64,000 bases of DNA. Origin: Natronosporangium sp035305625 (lineage in GTDB: Bacteria; Actinomycetota; Actinomycetes; Mycobacteriales; Micromonosporaceae). The stretch spans positions 62,001-126,000 of the forward strand of contig CAWEKD010000007.1 of NCBI GenBank assembly GCA_963809545.1, given 5' to 3'. Of the stretch, positions 9,078 to 19,277 are shown one piece after another. Position 1 is the stretch's first letter, and every line of letters begins with the position of its first letter. The position numbers and the translations under genes are program-made. The notes under the pieces are model-generated. The model saw only the letters and a list, made by a program, of their open reading frames with translations. It made no database searches and was not told the DNA's origin.

Positions 9078-9694
9078 TCCGGGTGTTGATCGCTGACGAT
9101 CACCCGATCGTCCGGAACGGCCTACGGGGAGCGTTCGCCGAAGTACCGGACATCCAGGTGGTGGGCGAGGCCGCCAACGGCCGGGAAGCGGTGACCCGGG
9201 CGGTGGCGCAGCAGGCCGATGTGGTGCTGATGGACCTGCGGATGCCGGAGATGGACGGGGTCGCCGCCATCGCCGCGCTGTGGAAGCAGGCACCGCGGAT
9301 CCGGGCGCTGGTGCTCACCACCTTCGACAGTGAGGCCGACGTGCTGCCGGCGGTGGCGGCCGGCGCCGCCGGCTATCTACTCAAAGACGCCCACCCGGAG
9401 GAGCTGATCCGGGCGGTGCGGGCCGCCCACCGGGGCGAGGCGGTGCTGGCGCCGTCCGCGGCGGGGCAGCTGATGGGCCGGGTCCGCAACCCGGCTGGAC
9501 CGGCGCTGAGCAAGCGCGAACTGGAGGTGCTGCAACTGGTCGCCGACGGTGCCTCCAACCGGGAAGCGGCACGGCAGCTGTTCATCAGCGAGGCGAGCGT
9601 CAAGACCCACCTGCAGCACATCTTCGACAAGCTCGAGGTCCGGGACCGGGCCGCGGCCGTGGCCGAGGGCTACCGCCGCGGCCTGCTGCGCTGA
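9074..9694 (+). CDS. LuxR/NarL-family response regulator
   Basis: A 206-residue regulator. The receiver domain has acidic residues ADDH near 8-10 and phospho-acceptor Asp54 in VLMDLRMPEMDG; the LuxR-type helix-turn-helix follows near 143-205, with LSKRELEVLQLVADGASNRE and KTHLQHIFDKL. It is coupled to the kinase gene by ATGA and closes the exporter operon, which it probably autoregulates. Confidence 0.94.
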   Translation: MIRVLIADDHPIVRNGLRGAFAEVPDIQVVGEAANGREAVTRAVAQQADVVLMDLRMPEMDGVAAIAALWKQAPRIRALVLTTFDSEADVLPAVAAGAAGYLLKDAHPEELIRAVRAAHRGEAVLAPSAAGQLMGRVRNPAGPALSKRELEVLQLVADGASNREAARQLFISEASVKTHLQHIFDKLEVRDRAAAVAEGYRRGLLR

Positions 9695-10072
9695 TCAGCC
9701 ACCGGCATCAGGTCCCCCGCTCGCTCCCCGGCGGCTGCGGGATCCGCTCGGGTCATCGACCGGCCCACGACTGTGGCGGTGTCATTCGTGACCGCGCACC
9801 CGGCACAATATCCACTCTAGACAGACGTGCGATAGTAACCGGCGGGTACGGGCGTGACGCGGAAACCGACGCCGGCCCCGGCTTCTACGCACTCGCCACG
9901 GACCTGGGGCTCCTCCCCCAGGGGGCGACCACCGACCATCCGGTGACGTGCAGATCACGTCGGTTCCGTCGATGGTGGCCTGACCCAACGGAAGCACCGG
10001 AAACTGCCGGCTGAGCAGCCTGGCCGCAACCCCCGGGCGGCCTCGGGTGCACGGCACGGCCATACTGCCGGC
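9695..10072. other. Intergenic region before recD2
   Basis: 378 bases without a convincing gene. Antisense frames in this stretch continue through recD2 and look like GC-driven shadows. A few A/T-rich hexamers (CAATAT near 9812, GATAGT near 9832) could be -10 elements for a promoter reading right, but I cannot pair them with convincing -35 boxes. Confidence 0.4.
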
Positions 10073-12297
10073 ATGGGGACGACCGCTGACGCCCGCCCAC
10101 GAGGGGTGACGCTGGAAGCGACCCTGGAACGGATCACCTACGTCAACGAGGAGACCGGCTACACCGTGGCCCGGGTGGCCACCGACCGCTCCGACAAAGA
10201 CCTGGTGACCGTGGTCGGTTCCCTGCTGGGGGTGCAGCCGGGTGAAAGCCTGCGGCTGGTCGGACGGTGGCGCAGCCACCCCCAGTACGGCCGCCAGTTC
10301 GAGGTGTTCTCGTTCACCACCGTGCTGCCGGCCACCATCGCCGGCATCGAACGCTACCTGGGCTCCGGGCTGATCCGCGGGATCGGGCCGAAGACCGCCG
10401 CCCGGATCGTGGAAACCTTCGGGGTCGACACCCTGCGGGTGATCGAGGAGGAGCCGGAGCGGCTCACCGAGGTGTACGGGCTGGGGCGCAAACGCACCGC
10501 CGCGATCACCGCGGCCTGGCAGGAGCAGAAAGCCATCAAGGAGGTGATGCTGTTCCTGCAGGGGGTGGGGGTGTCCACCTCGCTGGCGGTGCGGATCTAC
10601 AAGCAGTACGGGGACGCCTCCATCTCGGTGGTGCGCAACGAGCCGTACCGGTTGGCGGCCGACGTGTGGGGCATCGGGTTCCGCACCGCGGACACGATCG
10701 CCCGCGCGGTCGGTATCCCGGCCGACAGCCCGCAGCGGGTCCGGGCCGGCATCCGCTACACCCTGTCGGAGGCGGCGGAGCAGGGCCACTGCTACCTGCC
10801 GGAACCGAATCTGATCACCGACGCGGCGGAGATCCTGGAGGTGCCGCCGGAGCTGGTGCGCACCTGCCTGGCCGACCTGGCCGAGGACGACGGGGTGGTC
10901 CGGGAGGAGGTGCCGAACCCGAGCCGGGAAGGCGGCACCATCCCGGCGGTGTATCTGGTGCCGTTCTATCGGGCGGAGCGCTCCCTCGCCAGCAACCTGC
11001 TGCGGCTGCTGCACGCCCGGACCGACCGGTTGGCGGCCTTCGCGGAGGTCGACTGGGCGCGGGCGCTGGCGTGGCTGCGGGAACGGACCGGCGCGCAGCT
11101 GGCCCCGGAGCAGGAGCGGGCGGTCCGGCTGGCGCTCACCTCCAAGGTGGCGATCCTCACCGGTGGCCCCGGGTGCGGCAAGTCGTTCACCGTACGGTCG
11201 ATTGTGGAGCTCGCCACCGCCAAGCGGGCGAAGGTGGTGCTGGCCGCCCCCACCGGACGGGCGGCCAAGCGGCTGACCGAGCTGACCGGGCACCCCGCCG
11301 CCACCGTGCACCGGTTGCTGCAACTGCGCCCCGGCGGGGACCCCAGCTACGACCAGGACAACCCGATCGACGCGGATCTGATCGTGGTCGACGAAGCCTC
11401 CATGCTGGACCTGATCCTGGCCAACAAACTGGTCAAGGCGGTGGCCAGCCGGGCGCGCACCTGCTGCTGGTCGGGGATGTCCACCAGCTGCCGTCGGTCG
11501 GGGCCGGGGAGGTGCTGCGGGACCTGCTGGCCACCGACACCATCCCCAGTGTCCGGTTGACCACCATCTTCCGGCAGGCGCAGCAGTCCGGGGTGGTGGT
11601 CAACGCGCACCGGATCAACGCCGGCCAGACCCCGGTGTTCCAGGAATACCCGGACTTCTTTCTGTTTCCGTCCGACGATCCGGAGGTCACCGCCGCGCAG
11701 GTGGTGGACATCGTGGCCCGCCGGATTCCCCGCCGGTTCGGCCTGCATCCCCGCGACATCCAGGTGCTCACCCCCATGCACCGGGGGCCGGCCGGCGCCG
11801 GCAACCTCAACCAGCTGCTGCAGGAGGCGTTGGCGCCGGCCCGGGACGGGGTGGCGGAGCGGCGCCACGGGGCGCGGGTGTTCCGAGTCGGCGACAAGGT
11901 GATCCAGATCCGCAACAACTACGACAAGGGTGCGGCCGGGGTGTTCAACGGCACCGTGGGGGTGGTCACCGACCTGCGGTTGGAGGACCAGACCCTGACC
12001 GTCCGCACCGATGAAGACGAAGACATCCAGTACGACTTCGACGAGCTGGACGAGCTGCAGCACGCGTACGCGATCACCGTCCACCGCTCGCAAGGCAGCG
12101 AATACCCGGCGGTGGTCGTGCCGCTCACCATGAGCGCGTACCCGATGCTGCAGCGCAACCTGCTCTACACCGCGGTGACCCGCGCCAAGCAGCTGGTGGT
12201 GTTGGCCGGTTCCCGGAAGGCGATCGCGTTGGCGGTGCGGGCGGCCGGCACCGGTCGCCGCCACACCGCCCTCCCCCACCGGCTGGCGTCGCTCTGA
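10073..12297 (+). CDS. recD2: RecD2-like ATP-dependent DNA helicase (frameshifted)
   Basis: Together the two frames encode about 741 residues, the normal length for a RecD2/YrrC-type 5'-3' helicase. Frame one carries the OB-like N terminus, helix-hairpin-helix repeats, Walker A TGGPGCGKS and Walker B VVDEASM. At about 11447-11449 the frame changes, and frame two carries LLLVGDVHQLPSVGAG, the FRQA motif, and the UvrD-like C terminus with TVHRSQGSEYPAVVV and YTAVTRAKQ. One missing base between codons gcc and ccg restores the whole protein. No slippery heptamer is visible, so programmed frameshifting is unlikely. A sequencing deletion is the simplest reading. Confidence 0.85.
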
Positions 12298-12329
12298 CCG
12301 GACCGCCCCCGCGGTGGCACCATGGCAGT

Positions 12330-12962
12330 GTGGATCATGAGAATCGCTGGCTGCAGCTCACCAGCAAAAACCCCGGCCACTCCCAGTGGTACATCGACCG
12401 GTTCCGGACAATGGCCGCATCCGGGGTCGATCTGGTCGGGGAGGCGCGGCTGGTGGACGCCATGGTCGGCCGCGGATCCCGGATCCTCGACGCCGGCTGC
12501 GGCACCGGCCGGGTCGGGGGCTATCTGGCGTCGGTCGGGCACCAGGTGGTCGGGGTCGACCTCGACCCGGTGCTGATCGACGCCGCGCGCCAGGATCACC
12601 CCGGCCCGCAGTGGCTGGTCGGGGACCTGGCGGAGCTGGATCTGCCCGCGCAGGGCATCACCGAAGGGTTCGACGTGGTGGTCTGCGCCGGCAACGTGAT
12701 GACGTTCCTGGCGCCGCGTACCCGGCGGGAGGTGCTGCGCCGGTTCCGCACCCATCTGCGGGACGGCGGGCGGGTGGTCGTCGGGTTCGGCGCCGGGCGG
12801 GACTACGAGTTCTCCGACTTCCTCACCGACGCTAAGGCCGTCGGCCTGACCCCGGACCTGCTGCTGTCGACCTGGGATCTGCGCCCGTTCACCGACGACT
12901 CCGACTTTCTCGTGGCGGTGCTGAGCCCCGCGGACACCCCGCCGCCGGCCTCCTCCGCTTGA
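12330..12962 (+). CDS. Class I SAM-dependent methyltransferase
   Basis: A 210-residue methyltransferase with motif I ILDAGCGTGRVGGYL near residue 52, the acidic motif II VVGVDLDPVL near 72, and motif IV FDVVVCAGNVMTFLAP near 113. Substrate unknown; the layout fits small-molecule O/N-methyltransferases. GTG start, 32 bases behind recD2. It converges on the DAO-like gene with a 20-base gap. Confidence 0.88.
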   Translation: MDHENRWLQLTSKNPGHSQWYIDRFRTMAASGVDLVGEARLVDAMVGRGSRILDAGCGTGRVGGYLASVGHQVVGVDLDPVLIDAARQDHPGPQWLVGDLAELDLPAQGITEGFDVVVCAGNVMTFLAPRTRREVLRRFRTHLRDGGRVVVGFGAGRDYEFSDFLTDAKAVGLTPDLLLSTWDLRPFTDDSDFLVAVLSPADTPPPASSA

Positions 12963-12982
12963 CTCGGCGGATACGCCCGTCG

Positions 12983-13945
12983 CTACCGCTGCGGGCCGGC
13001 GGTGTCCGCCAGCGACGCCACCAGCGCCACCACCTCCTCGGCGCAGCCGTAGGAGAGGGTCACCCCGGCCCCGCCATGCCCGTAGCAGTGCACCACCGGG
13101 CGGTCGGCGGTAGCGTCCCGCTCCAGTCGCACCGTGGGGCGGGCCGGTCGCAACCCCACCCGGTGGGCGAGCACCCGGGCGTCCGCGGCGGCCGGCACCA
13201 GCGCGGCGCACCGTCGCCGGATCTCCTCCGCCACCTCCGGGCGGGGAGTCAGATCCTCCGCCCCTTCCTCGGCGGTGCCGCCGAGGATCACCGTCTCCTC
13301 GCGCGGGATGACATAGGTCGGGCGCGCCTCGTCGCTGTCGTCCAGCACCCACTCGGTCAGCCCGAACTGTTCCACCACCAGCACCTGCCCCCGGACTGGA
13401 GTCAGCTGCCCGTCCCCCACCAGCTCACGGGCCCCCAGCCCGGTGCAGTTGACCACCACGTCGGCCGGATCGGCGTCGGCGAGCGTGTCCAGCCGACGCA
13501 GGGTGAGCGGCACCCCCAGGTCGACCAGGCGCTGCCGCAGCCAGGGCAGGTGCCGGGACATGTCCACCACCGGCACCCGCATCCGCCACCCGTCCCGGTA
13601 GCCCGCCGGCAGGTCGTCGCCGTCGAGCCGGGTGAACTCCGGCACCGCCGACCGCCACCACGGATCGGCGGCGGGAGTGCGCCGCAGCTCCCGGCCCCAG
13701 CGCATCCGCACCCCCGTACCCGGCACGGTCGCCAAGCGGGCCAGGTGGTGGTAGCTGCGCGCCGACCAGCCGGTGACGAGCTGCTCCGGGAAGGCGCGGT
13801 ACGGGTACCACACCGCCGCCGCCACCGCCGAGGTGGTCTGCTCGGGCGGCTCCGCGGCCACCACCCGTACCTGGTGCCCCGCTTCCGCCAACCGCATCGC
13901 CGAGGTCAGTCCGATGACCCCGGCCCCCACCACCGTCACCCGCAT
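12983..13945 (-). CDS. FAD-dependent D-amino-acid oxidase-like protein
   Basis: A 320-residue DAO-family flavoprotein. The N-terminal FAD motif VVGAGVIGLTSAMRLAEAGH occupies residues 4-23; the DAO signatures AAVWYPYRAFP near 49 and the C-terminal GHGGAGVTLSYGCAEEV are present. It would oxidatively deaminate neutral or acidic D-amino acids to 2-oxo acids. ATG at 13945 puts the glycine motif at the very N terminus as expected. It is divergent from the acetyltransferase gene, with about 140 bases for both promoters. Confidence 0.9.
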   Translation of the reverse strand: MRVTVVGAGVIGLTSAMRLAEAGHQVRVVAAEPPEQTTSAVAAAVWYPYRAFPEQLVTGWSARSYHHLARLATVPGTGVRMRWGRELRRTPAADPWWRSAVPEFTRLDGDDLPAGYRDGWRMRVPVVDMSRHLPWLRQRLVDLGVPLTLRRLDTLADADPADVVVNCTGLGARELVGDGQLTPVRGQVLVVEQFGLTEWVLDDSDEARPTYVIPREETVILGGTAEEGAEDLTPRPEVAEEIRRRCAALVPAAADARVLAHRVGLRPARPTVRLERDATADRPVVHCYGHGGAGVTLSYGCAEEVVALVASLADTAGPQR

Positions 13946-14084
13946 ACCCGGATTATCCTCAGCCCTCCGCCAGCGGCTCCCGTTCCGCAGCGGGAATCCC
14001 ATCGGAAGGAACCGCGCAGCGATGGCCCCGGAGGGACCGGAAATCCGTTTGCCGCCACCCCCGCGGACCACTAAGCAGGGGAGC

Positions 14085-14744
14085 ATGAGTGCCCGTCCCA
14101 CCGACATCCCCGACCCCGACCAGCTCCACCCCACCACCCGGGCCGACCTCACCAACGTGGTCTTCCTCAAGAACGAGGTCACCTCCCCACTGATCGAGGT
14201 GGGGGACTACACCTACTACGACAACGAAGGGACCCGGCCGCCGTTCGAGCAGGCGAACATCAAGTACCTGTACGGGCCGCAACGGCTGGTGATCGGTCAC
14301 TTCACCACCATCGGACCGGGCGTCACCTTCCTCATGCCCGGCGGCAACCATCCGATGGTCGGGCCGTCGACCTACCCGTTCACGATGTTCGGGGGTGCGT
14401 GGACCGCGAACACCCTGGACACCTACCTGGCGATCCCCCAGCCGGGAGACACCGTGGTCGGCAATGACGTGTGGATCGGCCGAGAGGCCACCATCCTGCC
14501 CGGGGTGACCATCGGCGACGGTGCGGTGATCGGCGCCCACAGCGTGGTGACCAAGGACGTACGACCGTACGAGATTGTCGCGGGGAACCCGGCCCGCCAC
14601 ATCCGGTTACGGTTCGCCGAGTCCGACATCGCACGGCTTCTCGCCGTCCGCTGGTGGGACTGGCCGATCGAGAAGATCACCACGCATGCGGCGACCATCA
14701 TGGCCGGCACGCCGGAGGAGCTGGAGCGGCTCGCCGCTTCCTGA
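14085..14744 (+). CDS. CatB-related hexapeptide O-acetyltransferase (Vat-like)
   Basis: A 219-residue left-handed beta-helix acetyltransferase. Family marks: the YTYYDNEG segment, the catalytic-loop NHPM (His in GGNHPMVGPSTYPF), and hexapeptide turns such as VGNDVWIGREATILPGV and IGDGAVIGAHSVV. Homologues acetylate chloramphenicol, streptogramin A or unknown hydroxyls using acetyl-CoA. A strong GGGGAG ribosome-binding site precedes the ATG. The 243 bases after the stop hold nothing I can name. Confidence 0.92.
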   Translation: MSARPTDIPDPDQLHPTTRADLTNVVFLKNEVTSPLIEVGDYTYYDNEGTRPPFEQANIKYLYGPQRLVIGHFTTIGPGVTFLMPGGNHPMVGPSTYPFTMFGGAWTANTLDTYLAIPQPGDTVVGNDVWIGREATILPGVTIGDGAVIGAHSVVTKDVRPYEIVAGNPARHIRLRFAESDIARLLAVRWWDWPIEKITTHAATIMAGTPEELERLAAS

Positions 14745-14987
14745 CCGGAGGTATCAACCCGGTGCCGGACAGCCCTGCCATGGGCACATCATTGACGCCG
14801 GGTTACGCCGCTCACACGGCCGCCTCAGGCTAGGCGTTCCCGGACCGAGGTCAGGGGGATCCACTCCACCCGGGCAGCCGCTACCGCCGCGTGTCGCCCA
14901 CTACCCGTTCACTGTGGATGCGCCACCCGGGTAGCGTCGCGGATCTCCTCATCAGCCACGCGGCGAGCCTACCCGTACGGTGACCGG

Positions 14988-17900
14988 TCAGGCCCGCGGT
15001 TGCCGCGGCGGCAATGAGGGACGACCCAGCTTCGGCCGCTCCGCCGGATTGGGGCGGTGGGCCGGCCGCTGCGCCAGCGACTCCAGCGCGCACTCGATCG
15101 CCCGCTCCAGCTGCGGGTCCCGGCCGGCGGCGTAGTCGTGCGGCGCATTGTCCACTTCGATGTCGGGCTCGGTGCCGTAGTTCTCCACCCGCCAGCCGAC
15201 ATCATCGAAGCTGAACGAATACTCCGGCTGGGTAGTGATCGTCCCGTCCGCCAGCCGGTGCCGCGGCCAGATCCCGATCACCCCGCCCCAGGTCCGCTTG
15301 CCGACCAGCGGGCCGAGCTTCAACTGTTTGAAGGCGTGGCTGAAGATGTCGCCGTCGGAGCCGGCATGCCCGTCGGTCAGCGCCACCAGGTGCCCCCGAG
15401 GTGCTTCCTTCAGGTAGGGCGTCGGGACCCCCCAACGGGAATACTGGTACCCCAGCCGCCGCCGGGCCAGTTTCTGCAGCAGCAGCCCGGAGACGTGGCC
15501 GCCGCCGTTGCGGCGGACGTCCACGATCAACGCCTCCCGGTCGTACTCGGTGAGGAAACCACGGTGGAATTCGGCGTACCCGGCCCGCCCCATGTCCGGG
15601 ATGTGCAGGTACCCGACCCGGCCGCCGGTGCGCTCGTGCACGAACCGGCGGTTGCGCTCGACCCACTCCCGGTAGTGGATCGGCTGCTCGTCGGCCAACG
15701 CCCGGACCGTGACCGTCCGCAGCGCGTCACCGCGTCGGATGGTCAGCTGTACCTCCGCTTCGGCCTGGTTGACCAGCAGCTCGCCGGGGGTGACGGTGGC
15801 GGACAGTGGCGTGCCGTTGATCGCCACCAGTTCGTCGCCGGGCTGCACGTTGACCCCGGGCCGGTTCAGCGGAGAGGTGTGGTCCGGCGACCACGGATCG
15901 CCCTCGAGCACCTTCGCGATCCGGTACACCCCGGGCGGGGCGGTGAGATCCCACTCCACCCCGAGGAAGCCCTGCCGATACTGCGGGCGGATGCGGTAGG
16001 CGCCACCCACCTCGTACGCGTGGGAGGTGCCCAGTTCGCCCTGCAGCTCCCACAGCAGGTCGGAGAACTCCGACCGGGTGCTGACCCGGTCCACCAGCGG
16101 CAGATACCGGTCGTAGACCTCGTCCCAGTCCACCCCGGACATGTCTTCAACCCAGAAGTGTTCCCGCTGCAGCCGCCACGCCTCCCGGAACATCTGCCGC
16201 CATTCGGCGTCCGGGTGCACCGACACCTTCACCCGGTCCAGGTCGATCCAGCCGCTTTCCCGACCCGGTTCGTCGGAGTCGGTGGCTTTCTGACCGGCGG
16301 GGATGACCCGCAGCCGCCGGTCGGTCCGGTAGAGCAGGGTCCGGTGGTCCGGCCCGATCTGGAAGTCGACCAGGCCGGTCGCGATCTGCTCCTGTTTCCC
16401 GGTTTTCAGGTCGTAGCTTTCCAGGGTCGCGTCGGCCAGGGGCGGTTCAAAGGGACTCGGCTCGGGGGCGGCCACCGGGCGGGTGGTGAACAGCACCTTG
16501 TCCCGGGTAGCCGCGATCCGCACGTACCGGTTGTCCGGCAGCGGGAACGGCACCACCCGCCGCTCGATCCCCGCCAGATCGATCTCGATCCGCTCCGGGG
16601 CCGAGTCGTCCTTCTTCTCCTGGTGCAGCGGCTCGACCTGCGGCACGAACGGCGCGGGCACGTCAGCGCGCAGCGTCACCGCGTACAACTGGCTGCTCAA
16701 GGGGAAGCCGTAGTCGAACTGGGCCCGGTCCAGGACGGGTTCGAGCCGGCGCTGGCCGATGAAGTAGAGGTAGCGACCGGCCGGGTCCCACGCCGGGCGG
16801 GAGTCCCGCAGCACCGGCCGGGTCACCGGGAAGGTCTCCCCGGTCTCGACCTTCAGCACCTTGATCGCGGTGGTGGAGACCGAGTCGGCGTAGCGGTAGG
16901 CCAGCCACCGGCCGTCCGGGGACCAGGCCAGGTCCGCCACGGCGTAGGTGCGGAACTGGCTGCGGTCCACCGTGGTCACGGTCGGGGTGTCCCGTAGGTC
17001 GACCACGAGCAGTTCTTCCCGGTGGTTGGTCAACGCCACCCGGGGCTCGGTCGGGGAGGCCGCCAGCTCCATCACCCGGCCGGTGTCCCACGCGGTCAGG
17101 TCAGTGGTGGTTCCGTCCTCGGACAGCACCACCAGCCGCTCCCGGTCGGACTCGTCGCTGGCGGCGGCGACCAGCCGGCCGTCGGACAGCGGGGTGAGCA
17201 GCCGGTACCGGACCCCGTCCGGCTGTCCGTACTGGCGTACCGGGCCGGCCCAGTTACCCAACACGTACGCCTTACCGCGGACCGTGATCGCCAGCGAGGC
17301 CCCGTCGGGGGTCAGGGTGGCGGTGTCCAGGTGCTGGTCGGCGGGGGCGAACTGCCGCCGCCGCTGCGTACGGGAGCTGGCGAGGTGGACGTCGATCCGC
17401 CGCGGCTGGTCCTCGGCGAGGTCCAGCAGCCACAGCTCCGCCCCGGCCTGGTAGACCAGCCGCCGGCCGTCCGCGCTCAGATTCCGGGCGTAGTAGTCCT
17501 CGTGGTCGGTGTGGCGCCGCAGGTCGGTGCCGTCCGGCAGGCACGAGTAGACGTTGCCGACGCCTTCGTGGTCGGACAGGAAGTAGATCCGCTCCCCCAC
17601 CCACACCGGCGAGGCCAGGTTGCCGTCCAGGGTGATCAGCCGCTGGAAGGTGCCGGAGCCGGTCGGGTCCACCCACAGGTCCCCGACCCGGCCGCCCCGG
17701 TACCGCTTCCACCGCGCCGGGTCGGAGTGGATCCGGCCGATCACCACCCCACCGTCCGGACCGTACGAGATCGCACTGGCCGGGCCGTACGGCAGCGGCT
17801 CCGGCAGCCCACCCTCCGGGTGGACCCGGTAGAGCCAGCGATCGCCTGGGAACGGGTGGTGCGCGTCGGTGGCGTAGATGACCGACCCGTCCCGGGGGTC

Positions 17901-18185
17901 GAATCCGGCCAGGACCATCCCGCCGCCGGAGAAGGTGAGCCGCCGGGCGGTGCCGCCGGTGACCGGCATGAGGTAGATGTCGGGCGGACCGTCCTCTTGG
18001 CCGACGAACGCCAGCCACTGCCCGTCCGGGGACAGCCGCGGGCTGCTCGCCTCCGCGACGCCGGCGGTCAGCCGGTAGGCCCGGCCACCGGTCGCCGGCA
18101 CGAGCCAGAGGTCGTCCTCGCAGACGAACACCACGTCGTCACCGTGGATGGTGGGAGTCCGCAGGTATCCACCGCTGTTGGGCAT
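14988..18185 (-). CDS. Tricorn-type protease (S41 family, PDZ)
   Basis: A 1065-residue cytosolic protease of the tricorn family, the usual length for actinobacterial members. The N-terminal half is a run of WD/PD40-like beta-propeller blades (repeated SPDG/SADGR and WLAFVG elements), then a C1 domain, a PDZ domain near 765-860, and the S41 catalytic core. The nucleophile is Ser943 in DGHAGSDGD. It trims peptides released by larger proteases. ATG at 18185 has a perfect GGAGGTGAC Shine-Dalgarno element; the frame stays open upstream without similarity. Confidence 0.95.
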   Translation of the reverse strand: MPNSGGYLRTPTIHGDDVVFVCEDDLWLVPATGGRAYRLTAGVAEASSPRLSPDGQWLAFVGQEDGPPDIYLMPVTGGTARRLTFSGGGMVLAGFDPRDGSVIYATDAHHPFPGDRWLYRVHPEGGLPEPLPYGPASAISYGPDGGVVIGRIHSDPARWKRYRGGRVGDLWVDPTGSGTFQRLITLDGNLASPVWVGERIYFLSDHEGVGNVYSCLPDGTDLRRHTDHEDYYARNLSADGRRLVYQAGAELWLLDLAEDQPRRIDVHLASSRTQRRRQFAPADQHLDTATLTPDGASLAITVRGKAYVLGNWAGPVRQYGQPDGVRYRLLTPLSDGRLVAAASDESDRERLVVLSEDGTTTDLTAWDTGRVMELAASPTEPRVALTNHREELLVVDLRDTPTVTTVDRSQFRTYAVADLAWSPDGRWLAYRYADSVSTTAIKVLKVETGETFPVTRPVLRDSRPAWDPAGRYLYFIGQRRLEPVLDRAQFDYGFPLSSQLYAVTLRADVPAPFVPQVEPLHQEKKDDSAPERIEIDLAGIERRVVPFPLPDNRYVRIAATRDKVLFTTRPVAAPEPSPFEPPLADATLESYDLKTGKQEQIATGLVDFQIGPDHRTLLYRTDRRLRVIPAGQKATDSDEPGRESGWIDLDRVKVSVHPDAEWRQMFREAWRLQREHFWVEDMSGVDWDEVYDRYLPLVDRVSTRSEFSDLLWELQGELGTSHAYEVGGAYRIRPQYRQGFLGVEWDLTAPPGVYRIAKVLEGDPWSPDHTSPLNRPGVNVQPGDELVAINGTPLSATVTPGELLVNQAEAEVQLTIRRGDALRTVTVRALADEQPIHYREWVERNRRFVHERTGGRVGYLHIPDMGRAGYAEFHRGFLTEYDREALIVDVRRNGGGHVSGLLLQKLARRRLGYQYSRWGVPTPYLKEAPRGHLVALTDGHAGSDGDIFSHAFKQLKLGPLVGKRTWGGVIGIWPRHRLADGTITTQPEYSFSFDDVGWRVENYGTEPDIEVDNAPHDYAAGRDPQLERAIECALESLAQRPAHRPNPAERPKLGRPSLPPRQPRA

Positions 18186-18261
18186 GTCACCTCCTGGTCC
18201 GGGCTTCCACAGTACTTGATCAACACACCCCGGGATCGCTGCTCTTGCCGGGTTGCCCCGT

Positions 18262-18990
18262 TCACGCCGGGCGTACCGCTTCGAAGACCATGACCCGCGC
18301 GGTCGGGGTAACCGGCTCCTGCCGCCACCCACCCCACACCGCGGTGACCGTCAGCCCCGCCTGCGCCAGATCCGATTCGATCTGCTCCCGGCTGCGGAAC
18401 GCCAGCGTCTGTCGGACCACCAACTGTTCGCCGGTGGCGTCGAACCGGTTGTACGCCTCGAACGTCACCATGCCGTCGTCGGTGACCTCGGTGACCTGTA
18501 GCCACTCGGTCAGCGGCCCGCTAGGAGTGTCCCGTGTGCCGTAGGTGTGCTCACGGGTCCACCGCGTCCACTCCCGTACGGCCGGATTGCGGCTTTCAAA
18601 CCCGAGCACTCCGCCGGGGGAGAGTGTGGCCTGGATGTCATGAAGTGTCCGGGGCCAGGCGTCGCCGACGATGTGCTGAGCGACGTTTCCGCTCATCACC
18701 ACCAGGTCGGCCTTGATACCGGCGAGGGCGCGGGAATCCCCCTGGATCCAGGTGACCCGGTCGGCGCCGTCACGGCGCCGGGCCCAGTCCAGCATGCCCG
18801 CGTCCGGGTCGATGCCGATCACCCGCCGGCCCGGGCGGGCGAGGGTGACGGTCAGCATACCGGTGCCGCAGCCCAAGTCCACGATGGTGCGTGCATCGAG
18901 CCGGTCGGCGAGGCTCCGGAAGTAGTCGTGATCGGGGCCAGCAGGATTGTCCAGATCGTAGAGCGCCACCAGCCGTGGATCTGTCATCAT
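18262..18990 (-). CDS. Class I SAM-dependent methyltransferase
   Basis: A 242-residue methyltransferase with motif I VDLGCGTGMLTVTLA near residue 38, motif II IGIDPDAGML near 58 and VVMSGNVAQHI near 98. Many actinobacterial homologues of this architecture are annotated only as methyltransferase-domain proteins. It lies 76 bases upstream of the tricorn gene on the same strand but has no obvious functional link to it. Confidence 0.88.
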   Translation of the reverse strand: MMTDPRLVALYDLDNPAGPDHDYFRSLADRLDARTIVDLGCGTGMLTVTLARPGRRVIGIDPDAGMLDWARRRDGADRVTWIQGDSRALAGIKADLVVMSGNVAQHIVGDAWPRTLHDIQATLSPGGVLGFESRNPAVREWTRWTREHTYGTRDTPSGPLTEWLQVTEVTDDGMVTFEAYNRFDATGEQLVVRQTLAFRSREQIESDLAQAGLTVTAVWGGWRQEPVTPTARVMVFEAVRPA

Positions 18991-19277
18991 CCGTCGACCC
19001 TAATGCGCTACGTGGTCACCGGTCCCGGGATTTTCGGTCGGCGGTGACGCGGCGCGGCCGTAGGGGGCCACGGCTGCCGCCCCTACCGCTCTGCGGGCAT
19101 CACCACGTGGCCTGAGTGGACTAAAGGGAAGAGTTCCTTGCGCCTCGACCTCTGACCAGTCCGCTCCTTCGCATAAGGAACTAGCAGGCAACAGCGGCGG
19201 CGGTCACGGCAGTCACAAACCCATCCTGCTCGAGGACTTGACCGCCAATTATCCCTGTATCTTCCAGACCCGACCCA
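18991..19277. other. Intergenic region with inverted repeats
   Basis: 287 bases with no supported gene. It contains a perfect 8-bp inverted repeat AGTTCCTT (19132-19139) and AAGGAACT (19175-19182), extended by GCG/CGC pairing across a two-base bulge, plus a G/C-rich hairpin around 19060-19090 built on GTAGGGG and CCCCTAC. Either could be a terminator or a structured RNA, but nothing identifies a family. Confidence 0.35.

Noticed and set aside
9782..11323. 513-codon minus-strand frame
   Set aside because: It is antisense to recD2, has Gly/Arg/His/Gln-rich composition without domains, and reflects the third-position GC bias of the real gene.
11440..11465. Programmed -1 frameshift in recD2
   Set aside because: No slippery heptamer or downstream structure is visible, and similar single-base losses occur in other genes of the window.
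15057..16997. 646-codon plus-strand frame inside the tricorn gene
   Set aside because: Antisense shadow of the tricorn protease with no recognisable motif.
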